Shown one piece after another: positions 50,733 through 60,767 of a stretch of DNA of 64,000 nt. Location: NCBI GenBank assembly GCA_965230605.1, contig CBDDLD010000004.1, forward strand, positions 248,001-312,000, given 5' to 3'. The DNA comes from CBDDLD01 sp965230605 (GTDB taxonomy: Bacteria; Bacteroidota; Bacteroidia; Flavobacteriales; Flavobacteriaceae). The notes beneath the pieces were generated by a model. The model worked only from the letters and a program-made list of their open reading frames with translations, made no database searches and was not told the origin of the DNA. A program made the translations under genes and the position numbers. How positions within the stretch are numbered: position 1 is the stretch's first letter; every line of letters starts with the position of its first letter.

Positions 50733-52022
50733 ATGCAATTGAAACGATTAATAGCACTTTTGTTTTTGTGCTTATGTATAAGCGCTTGTAAAGATGATGC
50801 GAAGATTGAGGATGCAGAAGCATCCATAGCAGAGATTATTGAAAAGGAAGAAGTCAAAGAGTTTGGAATCAATCTCGAAAACTACATCGTTAAAAAAGAT
50901 ACAGTGAAACCTGGTGATAGTTTCGGCGAAATTTTAGAGCGAAACCACATAGGGTACCCTAGAATATTTAATATTGCAGAAAAAGCTAAAGATACTTTTG
51001 ATATCAGAAGGTTAGTAGCAGGGAAGCCCTACACTTTATTATGTGCCAAAGATTCTTTGGAAACCCCACAATGTTTTATATACCAACCTAATAAGATTGA
51101 TTATGTGGTTATAAAATTTGAAGACTCTATAGAGAGTTATCGTGGTAGAAAACCTATAACTATTGTAGAGAGAGAAGCTTCGGGGGTGATTATGAACAAC
51201 TTGTCTGAGACGATGGAGCAGCAAGGACTTCCTTATCAACTCATTAATGATATGTCCGATATATATGCTTGGACAATTGACTTCTTTAGATTACAAGAAG
51301 GAGATCGTTTCAAGATCGTTTACAAGCAGCGTTTTATAGAAGACTCCATTTATGCAGGGATCGAATCTATTGATGCAGCATATTTTGAACATCGAAATGA
51401 AAGCTTCTATGCTTTCAATTATATGGTAGATAGCACCAAGAATATTGCAGATTATTTTGACGAGAATACCAAGAGTTTAAGACGGACATTTTTAAAAGCT
51501 CCGGTTAAGTTCAGTAGAATTTCATCCCGTTATAATCTAAACAGACGCATAGCGTATTATGGGTATAAACGTAGGCCTCACAAAGGCACCGATTTTGCTG
51601 CACCGATAGGAACAGAAATTTTAGCCACAGCCAATGGAACCGTTACAGAATCTACTCGAAGAGGAGGAAACGGCAAGTATGTAAAAATAAAACACAATGC
51701 CACTTACAGCACACAATACTTGCATATGAAAGCCCAAAATGTCAAGAAAGGCGATTATGTAAAACAAGGTGATGTTATTGGTTGGATAGGAATGACAGGT
51801 AACACTGGTGGGCCACATGTATGTTATCGCTTCTGGAAAAATGGAAAGCAAGTAGACCCATTTAAGCAAAAACTACCTGCAGCAGAATCTATTCCAGACT
51901 CTCTTAAATTAGATTATCAAGAGTTTATAAAACCTCTAAAGATTCAGTTAGACAAGATTGAATTTAGACAAGAAGAGCCAGATATAAATCTTGAATCTGA
52001 AGCTGATAAATTAATTTCGTAG
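50733..52022 (+). CDS. M23-family peptidoglycan endopeptidase lipoprotein
   Basis: A 429-residue lipoprotein (LCISAC, Cys19, followed by KDD). The N-terminal region (about 50-190) has LysM-like/OapA-like segments (DTVKPGDSFGEILERNHI). The C-terminal M23 domain (about 255-390) shows RPHKGTDFAAPIGT with zinc ligands His283 and Asp287. The usual HxH is GPHVCYRF: His362 is kept but the second His is Cys364. Cys can bind zinc, so the enzyme may still work. It begins 2 bases after the dioxygenase and ends 10 bases before pgi. Confidence 0.9.
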   Translation: MQLKRLIALLFLCLCISACKDDAKIEDAEASIAEIIEKEEVKEFGINLENYIVKKDTVKPGDSFGEILERNHIGYPRIFNIAEKAKDTFDIRRLVAGKPYTLLCAKDSLETPQCFIYQPNKIDYVVIKFEDSIESYRGRKPITIVEREASGVIMNNLSETMEQQGLPYQLINDMSDIYAWTIDFFRLQEGDRFKIVYKQRFIEDSIYAGIESIDAAYFEHRNESFYAFNYMVDSTKNIADYFDENTKSLRRTFLKAPVKFSRISSRYNLNRRIAYYGYKRRPHKGTDFAAPIGTEILATANGTVTESTRRGGNGKYVKIKHNATYSTQYLHMKAQNVKKGDYVKQGDVIGWIGMTGNTGGPHVCYRFWKNGKQVDPFKQKLPAAESIPDSLKLDYQEFIKPLKIQLDKIEFRQEEPDINLESEADKLIS

Positions 52023-52032
52023 ATTAAGCTTA

Positions 52033-53688
52033 ATGGCATTAAAAACAATCAACCCAAAGACGACAAAAGCATGGGCAAAGCTATTGTCTCACTATAACGC
52101 TATAAAAGATGTTCATCTAAAGACCTTATTTTCTGAAGATGAGAAAAGAGCAGAAAATTTTACGATTCAATGGCAAGATTTTTATGCAGATTTTTCAAAA
52201 CATCGTATCACATCTGAAACGCAAGACCTACTTATTGAATTAGCTAATGAGTTGCAATTAGAAGATGCAATCTCTAAGTATTTCGAAGGTGATATTATTA
52301 ATGCTACTGAAGAGAGAGCAGTGTTACATACAGCATTGAGAACGCATAGTGATGATGAGGTTTATGTTGATGGAGTTAATGTAGTACCTGGGATTTATGA
52401 AGTTAGAGCAAAAATCAAAGAATTTACTGATGCTGTAGTTTCAGGAGATCATAAAGGATATACTGGGAAAATAGTCACGGATGTAGTCAATATTGGTATT
52501 GGAGGGTCAGATTTAGGACCCGCCATGGTAGTCGATGCACTTAAGTATTATCAGAACCATATAAATACACATTTTGTTAGCAATGTAGACGGCGATCATT
52601 ATAATGAGATCATAAAAGGGGTGAACCCGGAGACCACATTGTTTGTTATTGTGTCTAAGACATTTACCACGCAAGAAACCATATCTAATGCAAACTCTAT
52701 ACGCCAATGGTTTCTGGAAACCTTACCTGAACAAGCCATTGCTAACCATTTTGTAGCTGTATCTACAAATATTGAAGGTGTTAAAGCTTTTGGAATCAGT
52801 GAGGATAATATCTTCCCTATGAAAGATTGGGTAGGAGGACGTTTTTCACTTTGGAGTGCCGTTGGACTCTCTATTAGTTTAAGCTTAGGATATGATCATT
52901 TTGAAGCATTATTAAATGGTGCAAAAGCAATGGATGACCATTTTAGAACAGCACCATTTGATAAAAATATACCTGTAATAGGAGCTCTTCTTACCATTTG
53001 GTATAATAACTTTTTCGGAGCAGAAAGCGAAGCTATCATTCCATACACACAATATTTAAATCAGTTTGCTACCTATCTACAACAGGGCATTATGGAAAGC
53101 AATGGTAAAAGTGTTAGCCGAGACGGAAAAGTAGTAGATTACCAAACAGGGACCATTATTTGGGGTGAGCCAGGAACAAATTCTCAGCACGCATTCTTTC
53201 AATTAATTCATCAAGGGACTAAGCTTATACCAGCAGATTTTATCGCATATGTGAACGCTTTGCACGGTAATAAAGAGCATCATGATAAATTAATATCTAA
53301 TTGTTTTGCCCAAACGGAGGCTTTAATGAATGGAAAATCTGAAAAAGCTATTTTAGCCGAATTTAGAGCACAAAATTTACCGGAAGAAGACGCTAAACAA
53401 CTACTTCCATTTAAAATTTTTGATGGGAATAAGCCTACAACTACACTTTTAATTGACAAATTAAGTCCAAAAAGTCTCGGAAAATTGATAGCAATGTACG
53501 AACACAGAATTTTTGTTCAAGGGATAGTTTGGAACATATACAGTTACGATCAGTTTGGTGTTGAGCTAGGTAAACAACTGGCAAAGAATATCTTACAAGA
53601 ATTAAATTCTGAAAGCTTGTCAGAAAAACACGACAATTCTACTAAAGCTTTGTTAAAATATTATTTAAGCAAACAAAAGGATTCTTAA
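52033..53688 (+). CDS. pgi: glucose-6-phosphate isomerase
   Basis: Interconverts glucose-6-phosphate and fructose-6-phosphate in the cytosol. The 551 residues show NIGIGGSDLGPAMV, the phosphate loop VSKTFTTQETISNA, the signature DWVGGRFSLWSAVGLS, the catalytic Glu in WGEPGTNSQHAFFQLIHQG, and the base Lys in YDQFGVELGKQLA. All active-site parts are present. It is the last gene of a close run (DUF3108, dioxygenase, M23, pgi). No terminator is seen in the 150-base gap behind it. Confidence 0.97.
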   Translation: MALKTINPKTTKAWAKLLSHYNAIKDVHLKTLFSEDEKRAENFTIQWQDFYADFSKHRITSETQDLLIELANELQLEDAISKYFEGDIINATEERAVLHTALRTHSDDEVYVDGVNVVPGIYEVRAKIKEFTDAVVSGDHKGYTGKIVTDVVNIGIGGSDLGPAMVVDALKYYQNHINTHFVSNVDGDHYNEIIKGVNPETTLFVIVSKTFTTQETISNANSIRQWFLETLPEQAIANHFVAVSTNIEGVKAFGISEDNIFPMKDWVGGRFSLWSAVGLSISLSLGYDHFEALLNGAKAMDDHFRTAPFDKNIPVIGALLTIWYNNFFGAESEAIIPYTQYLNQFATYLQQGIMESNGKSVSRDGKVVDYQTGTIIWGEPGTNSQHAFFQLIHQGTKLIPADFIAYVNALHGNKEHHDKLISNCFAQTEALMNGKSEKAILAEFRAQNLPEEDAKQLLPFKIFDGNKPTTTLLIDKLSPKSLGKLIAMYEHRIFVQGIVWNIYSYDQFGVELGKQLAKNILQELNSESLSEKHDNSTKALLKYYLSKQKDS

Positions 53689-53839
53689 TAAAACCTTTGT
53701 AATTTTTTGATTATCAGTCATCTACAAGAGGTTGATTTTCTTAACTTCCAGTGTTAGAATTCTTAACATTGAGTTAATATTCTATAGGTAGTAATACTTA
53801 ATTTAGCGGCAGAATTAAAACCAATTCAACTTTATTAAT

Positions 53840-56800
53840 ATGAAAAAAATTACGCAATTTTTATGTGTTGTTGTAATGCTATTATTTACAACAATTAGCT
53901 TTTCTCAAGGGGTTACTACAGCTTCTTTAGGGGGACAAGTTAAGGACGATGCAGGAGAACCTTTGCCAGGTGCTAATGTTGTTGCAATTCATATCCCTAC
54001 AGGGACTAAGTACGGAGCAGCAACAGACTATGATGGGTTCTATCGTATGTCAAATATGAGAACAGGAGGGCCCTATACTGTTACGATTTCTTATGTAGGC
54101 TTTCAAGACTATGTTGAAGAAAATGTATTCTTACAATTAGGTCAAGCTGAAAGAATTAGTGTAAATCTTTCTGAGTCTGCAACTGCCTTAGAGCAAGTTG
54201 TAATTACCGGATCTAAAAACCCGATTTTTAGTAAAAATAAGACGGGAGCTGAAACGAATGTTAGTAGAAGACAGATTGAGACCTTACCACAAACATCAAG
54301 ATCGATTGCCGATTTCGTTAGGGTTACACCTCAAGCTCAAATTACTGAAGGTAATGATGGATTCTCAATTTCATTAGGTGGTCAGAATAATAGATTTAAT
54401 GCTATTTATATTGATGGTGCCATTAATAATGACGTGTTTGGTTTAGCAGGTTCAGGTACTAACGGTGGCCAAACTGGTGTTAACCCGTTTTCCGTTGATG
54501 CTATTGAATCATTTACTGTACAGTTAGCGCCTTTTGATGTAAAAATCTCTGGTTTTGCCGGTGGTGCTATTAGTGCTGTTACCAGAAGTGGTAGCAACGT
54601 ATGGGAAGGTTCTATTTATGGATTCTTAAGAAATGAAAGCTTAGCAGGAAAGACACCTGTTGATTTAGTAGGTTCAGGTGAATCTAGAGAAAAATTAGAC
54701 GAGTTTACAGCTCAAACTTACGGTATAAGAGTAGGTGGTCCGATCATAAAAGATAAATTATTCTTTTTCTTAAACTATGAAAGACAAGATGATGAAACAC
54801 CTCAACCATTTAACTTTAGTAACTATACTGGAGATTCTAGTTTAAGTGAAATCCAAGCACTAGCAAGTTCTATTCTTACAGACTTTAACTATAATGTTGG
54901 TGGATTCGAAAACAATACTAGAACTTTAGTAAGTGATAAGGTTACTGCGAAATTAGACTGGAACATCGATGATAGAAACAAACTATCATTCAGTACTAGA
55001 TATGTGTCAGGAGAAAACTTAGAAGCTAGAGCTTCAACTAATAGCAGAATTTCATTTATTAATGGTTCTGAATTTTTTGACACTAACACAATATCTGGAT
55101 CTTTAGAATGGAACTATCAAGGTAATAACATTGGTAATAACTTCCTTGTAGGTTATACACGTGTAAGAGATGATAGAGACCCTCTAGGTAGCCCGTTCCC
55201 ATCTGTAGATATCGATGATGGAGCTGGTACAATTACTTTTGGTGCTGAACCATTTTCTACAGCTAACTTATTAGATCAAGATATTTTCACAGTAACAAAT
55301 AACTTTGAAATCTACAAAGGAGCTCACACCATTACTATTGGTACACACAACGAGTTTGCAAGTATCAAAAACTTATTCTTCGCATTTAACTTTGGAGATT
55401 ACACATTTAATAGTGTAAGTGATTTCAATAACAATATTGTTGATTTCTATCAAAGAGGATATTCTTTAGTAGGATCTAACGCTGTCGGAGATGATTCTGA
55501 CGGTGCATCAGAGTTTAATACTAGTCAGATTGGTTTCTATTTCCAAGATGAGGTTCAGATATCTGATAACTTCAGATTAACTGCAGGTGTTCGTTTTGAT
55601 ATTCCTATCTGGGAAGATGGCGCGGTAAATGATGATTTCAATACTAGAACAATTCCATTATTAGAAGCTGCTGGTAAAGATTTACAAGGCGCTAGAGTAG
55701 GAAGAGGAGTTAATACTCAAGTTCATCTTTCTCCTAGACTAGGTTTCAACTGGGATGTTAAAGGAAATAGAACAACACAAATACGAGGTGGTTTAGGGAT
55801 CTTTACTTCAAGATTACCACTTGTATGGCCTGGAGGAACTTACAATAACAATGGTGTAACTGGTGGATTCTCAACTAATTTTGATATTAGTGGTGGGGTG
55901 ACATTTAACCCTGATGTTAATAGTCAACCAGTTGATGTAGCGCCAGGTTCAGGAGGAACAGGTGGAAACATCGATTTATTTGCTCCAGACTTTAAATTAC
56001 CACAACGATTCAAAGTTAACTTAGCAGTAGACCAGAAATTACCATTCTGGGGTATAATTGCTAGTGTTGATGCTTTCTATATTGAAAATATTACTGAAAT
56101 TTTCTATCAAAACTTAAACTTAGGTGGGCCTGTTGGTTTCCTTAATGGAGCAGATCAAAGACCATTCTATGACAGAAGGGATGAGATAGACCCAACATAT
56201 GGTAGAGTTATGCTTGCAACTAATACAAGTGGTGGAGATTCATGGAATGCCTCTCTTGCATTACGTAAGCCATATACTAATGTTACAAGTTGGTTAGGAG
56301 CTGAAGGTTCTTTTGCATACTCTTATGGTGAGTCTAATGCTATTTTTGATGGTACATCATCTCAAAACAGTTCACAATGGAGAAACATTCAAACGGTTAA
56401 TGGTAAGAATTCTAACTTACCTGTGACAAGATCTGATTTTAACCAAGGTCACAGAATTACAAGTAGTTTAGGACTTGACTTCAAATGGAACGAAAACATT
56501 AGCACTAAGATTGGATTATTCTATGAAGGAGCTGAAGCTCAACCATACTCATTTACATACAGAGATGGTGCAGATTTATTAAATGATGATTCTAGAGATA
56601 ATGCACTTATATATGTTCCTGCTGATGCTTCAGAAATTACATTAGAAGATTCTAACAGTAGTGGTTCTACTGCTGACGAATGGGCTACTTTAGATGGAAT
56701 CATTAGAGGCGATGAGTACCTTAATAGCAGAAGAGGACAATATGCAGAGAGAAACGGATCTCAAGGGCCATGGAGTCATGTAATTGACTTAAGAATTGCT

Positions 56801-57067
56801 CAAGATTTCTCTTTAAATATTTCTGGTAAGAAACACACGTTACAAGTAAGTTTTGACATCTTCAACTTTACTAACTTTATCAATAAAGATTGGGGTAATA
56901 GAAACTTTGCTTCTAATAACGTTCAAATTCTACAAACTGTTACTGCAGGTCCTGACCCAGTTTTCAGAGTTTTAGAATCTGGTATTAACAACAGAGATCA
57001 AATCGATGATTTCGGTATCCAATCATCAAGATGGCAAGCTCAGCTTGGTTTAAGATATTCTTTCTAA
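53840..57067 (+). CDS. Oar-like TonB-dependent outer-membrane receptor
   Basis: A 1075-residue outer-membrane protein: signal peptide (MKKITQFLCVVVMLLFTTISFSQ), CarboxypepD_reg-like domain (GGQVKDDAGEPLPGANVVA, about 30-120), plug (QVVITGSKNPIFSKNKTGAETNVSRRQIETLP, about 125-260) and a long barrel ending WQAQLGLRYSF. The SGFAGGAISAVTRSGSN segment after a plug with AIYIDGAINNDVFGL is typical of the Oar-like group, which in other bacteria is linked to outer-membrane vesicles and adhesion or peptide uptake. Monocistronic, ended by a strong terminator. The substrate is unknown. Confidence 0.93.
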   Translation: MKKITQFLCVVVMLLFTTISFSQGVTTASLGGQVKDDAGEPLPGANVVAIHIPTGTKYGAATDYDGFYRMSNMRTGGPYTVTISYVGFQDYVEENVFLQLGQAERISVNLSESATALEQVVITGSKNPIFSKNKTGAETNVSRRQIETLPQTSRSIADFVRVTPQAQITEGNDGFSISLGGQNNRFNAIYIDGAINNDVFGLAGSGTNGGQTGVNPFSVDAIESFTVQLAPFDVKISGFAGGAISAVTRSGSNVWEGSIYGFLRNESLAGKTPVDLVGSGESREKLDEFTAQTYGIRVGGPIIKDKLFFFLNYERQDDETPQPFNFSNYTGDSSLSEIQALASSILTDFNYNVGGFENNTRTLVSDKVTAKLDWNIDDRNKLSFSTRYVSGENLEARASTNSRISFINGSEFFDTNTISGSLEWNYQGNNIGNNFLVGYTRVRDDRDPLGSPFPSVDIDDGAGTITFGAEPFSTANLLDQDIFTVTNNFEIYKGAHTITIGTHNEFASIKNLFFAFNFGDYTFNSVSDFNNNIVDFYQRGYSLVGSNAVGDDSDGASEFNTSQIGFYFQDEVQISDNFRLTAGVRFDIPIWEDGAVNDDFNTRTIPLLEAAGKDLQGARVGRGVNTQVHLSPRLGFNWDVKGNRTTQIRGGLGIFTSRLPLVWPGGTYNNNGVTGGFSTNFDISGGVTFNPDVNSQPVDVAPGSGGTGGNIDLFAPDFKLPQRFKVNLAVDQKLPFWGIIASVDAFYIENITEIFYQNLNLGGPVGFLNGADQRPFYDRRDEIDPTYGRVMLATNTSGGDSWNASLALRKPYTNVTSWLGAEGSFAYSYGESNAIFDGTSSQNSSQWRNIQTVNGKNSNLPVTRSDFNQGHRITSSLGLDFKWNENISTKIGLFYEGAEAQPYSFTYRDGADLLNDDSRDNALIYVPADASEITLEDSNSSGSTADEWATLDGIIRGDEYLNSRRGQYAERNGSQGPWSHVIDLRIAQDFSLNISGKKHTLQVSFDIFNFTNFINKDWGNRNFASNNVQILQTVTAGPDPVFRVLESGINNRDQIDDFGIQSSRWQAQLGLRYSF

Positions 57068-57091
57068 GCATAGTTTAATCATACTATAAAT

Positions 57092-57126
57092 AAAAAAAGC
57101 ACAACTTTTAAGTTGTGCTTTTTTTA
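57092..57126. terminator. bidirectional intrinsic terminator
   Basis: Perfect stem AGCACAACTT / AAGTTGTGCT around a TT loop, with seven A before and seven T after. It serves the Oar-like gene (plus) and gldD (minus). Confidence 0.92.
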
Positions 57127-57147
57127 TTTATATAATTATCTAAGTCT

Positions 57148-57723
57148 TTAATTTTTCCACTCTAGGCTTTCCATAATACGTCTGATGTCATTTTTTAGGT
57201 ATACAGCAGCGGGATATATAGAATCATAGTTAGGTTTGGCATAGAAGTATAATGACCCACTTAAAAAATGATTAATACTATCTGTTACATAAAACTGTGA
57301 CTGAGACGCAGCATCACCACCTACTTCGTAAAACATTCCATATACTTTTTTATTAGGATTTTCATAAATTCCTCCCTCAATCTCATCTGCTTTCATCGTA
57401 TGCTTTTGGGTTAGATTTTGAGCATCAATTAAGAGGTCTGTTAAATTAGAGTCTGTTACTTTCTTATAACTGAGATAGATGGTTCCTTTCATATTTGGGT
57501 ATTCCACATCGATGCCTACAGAACCATCCGAAGTATTTCTTTTTACAGTTGAGATTGGCTTAGACAGATCATTTTTATCAAACGTAAATGGTAAGGCCAG
57601 TTTTGTACGTTTATAATTAGGCTGAGGATATTCTAACCTTAAATAAGCTTTAGGTTTTGGAAGAGGATCATCTGCACAACCAAGTAAGAAAAAGGCAAAT
57701 AAAGGAATGATTATTTTCTTCAT
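57148..57723 (-). CDS. gldD: gliding motility lipoprotein GldD
   Basis: Lipoprotein required for gliding in Flavobacterium johnsoniae; exact role unknown. The 191 residues begin MKKIIIPLFAFFLLGC (Cys16), followed by the conserved PKPKAYLRLEYPQPNY typical of GldD. Later come YPNMKGTIYLSYKKV and FYVTDSINHFLSGSLYFYA, and the C-terminal YLKNDIRRIMESLEWKN. It follows gldE by 6 bases, the arrangement known from gliding flavobacteria. Its presence suggests, but does not prove, gliding, since non-gliding Bacteroidota also keep it. Confidence 0.95.
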   Translation of the reverse strand: MKKIIIPLFAFFLLGCADDPLPKPKAYLRLEYPQPNYKRTKLALPFTFDKNDLSKPISTVKRNTSDGSVGIDVEYPNMKGTIYLSYKKVTDSNLTDLLIDAQNLTQKHTMKADEIEGGIYENPNKKVYGMFYEVGGDAASQSQFYVTDSINHFLSGSLYFYAKPNYDSIYPAAVYLKNDIRRIMESLEWKN

Positions 57724-57729
57724 TTTAGA

Positions 57730-59037
57730 TTATTTGAGAATAGTAAGTTTTATCTGCTTTATACGTTTCTTTTCAAGGGCTTCAATAGTAAAAACGTATT
57801 TCTTGAAATTTATTTTACTATTGATACGTGGAAAGCCTCCAGATATTTCCAATACAAAACCGGCAATGGTTTCTGCTTCACCTTTTTTGGCTTCAAACTC
57901 AGAGTCATCTTCTAACTCAATAATTTTGTAGACATCTTTTAAAGGTGTTTTGCCATCAAATCTAAAATTATTGTCATCAATTTTAGTGTATATAATATCG
58001 TCATCATCATACTCATCACTAATATCTCCTACAATTTCTTCGATGATATCTTCTAAAGAGACAATTCCAGAAGTGCCTCCATATTCATCAACAACTATGG
58101 CCAAGTGTACTTTCTTAGTTTGAAACTCTTCCATTAGGTCATCTAGCTTCTTATTTTCAGGCACAAAAAAGGGTTCTCTTAAAATAGTGGTCCAATCAAA
58201 TGTTTTCTTATTTAAATGGGCTAAGAGATCTTTTGCATATAAAACACCTACTATAGTATCTATATTGTCTTTATATACAGGAATTCTTGAATATCCGTTA
58301 CTGATGATTTCAGAGATTATAGTTTCATAACCTTCTTCAATGTTTAACGCAAAAATGTCCATTCTTGGGCGCATAACTTGTTTAGTATCGGTATTTCCAA
58401 AAGATACAATCCCCTCTAGAATTTTTTGTTCTTCTTGAGTGGTGTCATTATTATCGGTTAATTCCAATGCCTGAGATAATTGATCTACACTAATATTAGA
58501 TTTTTGCTTACCTAATGTGTTTTGAATTTTCATAGTAACGAAACGCATAGGCATACTAATAGGCGATATTATTACATCTAATACTTTCAGGGGTCTTGCC
58601 ATAAACGAAGAAAACTTAACACTGTTCCTACTTGCATATATCTTAGGTAATATTTCTCCGAATAATAGGATGAGGAAAGTGGCGAGAATGATCTCAAATA
58701 ACAAAATAACCAGAGGGTCTGTATTAGAGTTTACAAAGAAGTAATCACTAACTGATGCAAATAACAATACAATGGCAATATTTATAAAGTTATTAGCCAC
58801 CAAGATAGTTGCCAGTAGTTTTTTTGGACGCTCTAATAAAGAAGCTATAATGCGCATTGCTTTAGACTCACTTTCTATACCACTGTCTATGTCTGTTTTT
58901 GTCAAAGAGAATAAGGCCACTTCAGCTCCTGAAATTAAAGCAGAGCAAACCAATAGTATAGCTAGTAAAATACAGCTTATAATAAAAGATGTATTTGTAA
59001 TGAGAGTTAAGAATAAACTGGAGGGTTCAGGATCCAA
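57730..59037 (-). CDS. gldE: gliding motility-associated protein GldE (CNNM/HlyC-CorC type)
   Basis: A 435-residue membrane protein with a DUF21/CNNM domain (about 15-195, three to four helices beginning FIISCILLAILLVCSALISGAEVALFSL). Two CBS domains follow (KQVMRPRMDIFALNIEEGYETIISEI and the later EYGGTSGIVSLEDIIEEIVGDI), with a C-terminal CorC_HlyC domain. The family includes magnesium-export-type transporters. The pairing with gldD and ssb identifies GldE; overexpressed gldE was reported to compensate gldD alleles in F. johnsoniae. It starts 25 bases after ssb. Confidence 0.94.
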   Translation of the reverse strand: MDPEPSSLFLTLITNTSFIISCILLAILLVCSALISGAEVALFSLTKTDIDSGIESESKAMRIIASLLERPKKLLATILVANNFINIAIVLLFASVSDYFFVNSNTDPLVILLFEIILATFLILLFGEILPKIYASRNSVKFSSFMARPLKVLDVIISPISMPMRFVTMKIQNTLGKQKSNISVDQLSQALELTDNNDTTQEEQKILEGIVSFGNTDTKQVMRPRMDIFALNIEEGYETIISEIISNGYSRIPVYKDNIDTIVGVLYAKDLLAHLNKKTFDWTTILREPFFVPENKKLDDLMEEFQTKKVHLAIVVDEYGGTSGIVSLEDIIEEIVGDISDEYDDDDIIYTKIDDNNFRFDGKTPLKDVYKIIELEDDSEFEAKKGEAETIAGFVLEISGGFPRINSKINFKKYVFTIEALEKKRIKQIKLTILK

Positions 59038-59062
59038 TATGAAATACTTTTGTTAAACAATA

Positions 59063-59506
59063 CTAAAAAGGAAGATCATCATTGTCTTCAACAGGGGAAT
59101 CAGCCACAGGTGTGGTCTGTTGTACGTTTTCCTGAGTGTTATTAACAACAGGTTGTGTGCCTTGATCATTCTTATTTGTCAAGAATGTAAAGTCTGTACA
59201 ATGAATCTCAGTAGAATATCTATCATTACCTTTGTCATCTTGCCATTTCCTTGTTTTAAGCCTTCCTTCTATATACACCTTATCACCTTTAGTGAGATAC
59301 TTTTCACATATTTCCGCAGCTTTATTTCTAACGACAATATTATGCCACTCTGTGTTAGTGACACGTTCATTAGTTTGTTTGTTAGTATAGGTTTCGTTTG
59401 TAGCTAGAGGGAAGCGACCGACACAATTTTTGTCGTCAAAATAATGCATTTTCACTTCATCACCTAAATGCCCAATAAGCATTACTTTGTTCAATGTTCC
59501 TGACAT
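59063..59506 (-). CDS. ssb: single-stranded DNA-binding protein
   Basis: Coats single-stranded DNA in replication and repair. The OB-fold covers about residues 1-108 (MSGTLNKVMLIGHLGDEVKM, TEWHNIVVRNKAAEICEKYL, GDKVYIEGRLKTRKW). A Gln/Asn/Thr-rich linker follows, and the acidic tip DDLPF binds partner proteins. Start is the ATG at 59504-59506; a TTG two codons upstream only adds two residues. The length of 147 is normal. In the conserved order mutY, ssb, gldE, gldD. Confidence 0.96.
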   Translation of the reverse strand: MSGTLNKVMLIGHLGDEVKMHYFDDKNCVGRFPLATNETYTNKQTNERVTNTEWHNIVVRNKAAEICEKYLTKGDKVYIEGRLKTRKWQDDKGNDRYSTEIHCTDFTFLTNKNDQGTQPVVNNTQENVQQTTPVADSPVEDNDDLPF

Positions 59507-59592
59507 AATCAATTTAGTTTTTAAGAACGCAAAATTAAGCTTTTACGTTAACTAGATTAAAGGTAATAAAAAAATGCGATTCCAAAATTTAG

Positions 59593-60633
59593 TTAAAATT
59601 CGAACTCTTCAATAAAGTTGTTAATTAAAACAGAGGTTGGATATGACTTTAATTCTGAAACCGGAATACTGTTTTTGAGTTGCTCCTTTAGTTCCACTAT
59701 CCAAAATTTAGTATATAAGTGTTGATGAGAAAGTTTATGAATTTTATCTTGTTCGTTATATAAGTAATATTCATAGGGGCTTCCATTGAGTAAGTACTCA
59801 TCAATCTGAAGCGAATGAAATTCGGAAGCATTTAAGCTCTTTTCCGATTCAACTAAAGGGAATTGGTATAAGTTTTGCCATATGCCTTTAGAAATACGTT
59901 GTTCAAATAGCGTATTTTTATCAGAATCTATAAAGACAATAAAATTGAAATACTTTTTAGTAACCTTAGTTTTTTTGAGTTTCACAGGAAGATCATTGAT
60001 ACGTCTTCCGTTGTATGCTACACAAGTATTGATGAACGGGCATACTGTGCAATCAGGGTTTTTGGGCTTACACTGCCTTGCTCCAAACTCCATAATAGCT
60101 TGGTTAAATACAGCTGGACTTTGTTTATCAATTAAAGAAGATGCTAAAGCTTTGAATTCTTTAATCCCTTTTGTAGAATTAATAGGGGTGTCTATACCAT
60201 ATAGTCTCGACAAAAATCGGTACACATTACCATCTACTACAGCAGTAGGTTCGTTAAAACAGATAGAAGCAATGGCACTTGCAGTGTAATCACCTACACC
60301 TTTGAGCGTTATTAATTTGTTATAATTGTCAGGGAACTTTCCTTTAAGCTCATAAGTTATGTGTTTTGCGGTACTATGGAGATTACGTGCTCTAGAATAG
60401 TAACCTAGTCCCTGCCATAACTTTAATACCTCATACTCAGGGGCTTTGGCAAGCTTATGAATGGTGGGATATTGCTTAATAAAAGCTTTATAATATGGTA
60501 ACCCTTGCTTAACCTGAGTTTGTTGTAAAATGATTTCAGACAACCATATGAAGTATGGATTTCTTGTGTTACGCCATGGTAAATCTCTTTTATTAATTGA
60601 ATACCAGTTGATTAGTTCTTTTTTGAAATCCAT
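59593..60633 (-). CDS. mutY: A/G-specific adenine DNA glycosylase
   Basis: Removes adenine paired with 8-oxoguanine. The 346 residues contain the catalytic Glu in WLSEIILQQTQV, the helix-hairpin-helix LKGVGDYTASAIAS with the catalytic Asp in AVVDGNVYRFL, and the iron-sulfur cluster Cys set C-x6-C-x2-C-x5-C (CKPKNPDCTVCPFINTC). A C-terminal NUDIX-like domain recognises 8-oxoG. Start is the ATG at 60631-60633: an exact -7 box at 60655-60662 overlaps the TTG that would open the longer frame. It is divergent from the HU gene. Confidence 0.95.
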   Translation of the reverse strand: MDFKKELINWYSINKRDLPWRNTRNPYFIWLSEIILQQTQVKQGLPYYKAFIKQYPTIHKLAKAPEYEVLKLWQGLGYYSRARNLHSTAKHITYELKGKFPDNYNKLITLKGVGDYTASAIASICFNEPTAVVDGNVYRFLSRLYGIDTPINSTKGIKEFKALASSLIDKQSPAVFNQAIMEFGARQCKPKNPDCTVCPFINTCVAYNGRRINDLPVKLKKTKVTKKYFNFIVFIDSDKNTLFEQRISKGIWQNLYQFPLVESEKSLNASEFHSLQIDEYLLNGSPYEYYLYNEQDKIHKLSHQHLYTKFWIVELKEQLKNSIPVSELKSYPTSVLINNFIEEFEF

Positions 60634-60654
60634 TCGCTTTTTTGATAAGTCTAG

Positions 60655-60662
60655 CAAAATTA
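60655..60662 (-). promoter_or_regulatory. -7 element of mutY (mutY-ssb-gldE-gldD direction)
   Basis: Exact TAATTTTG on the minus strand, giving a leader of about 15 bases before the ATG at 60633. Confidence 0.55.
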
Positions 60663-60695
60663 AATCTTTATCACGTTAAATTTTAATTAATTACG

Positions 60696-60728
60696 TTTGA
60701 AATATTGAAATTAAATTACATATATTTG
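60696..60728 (+). promoter_or_regulatory. promoter of the HU gene
   Basis: TTTG at 60696-60699, 21-base spacer, exact TATATTTG at 60721-60728. The leader is about 33 bases to the ATG at 60768. Confidence 0.6.
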
Positions 60729-60767
60729 CATCCCTTATAATTAATAGTAACCCTAAAACTGATAACA

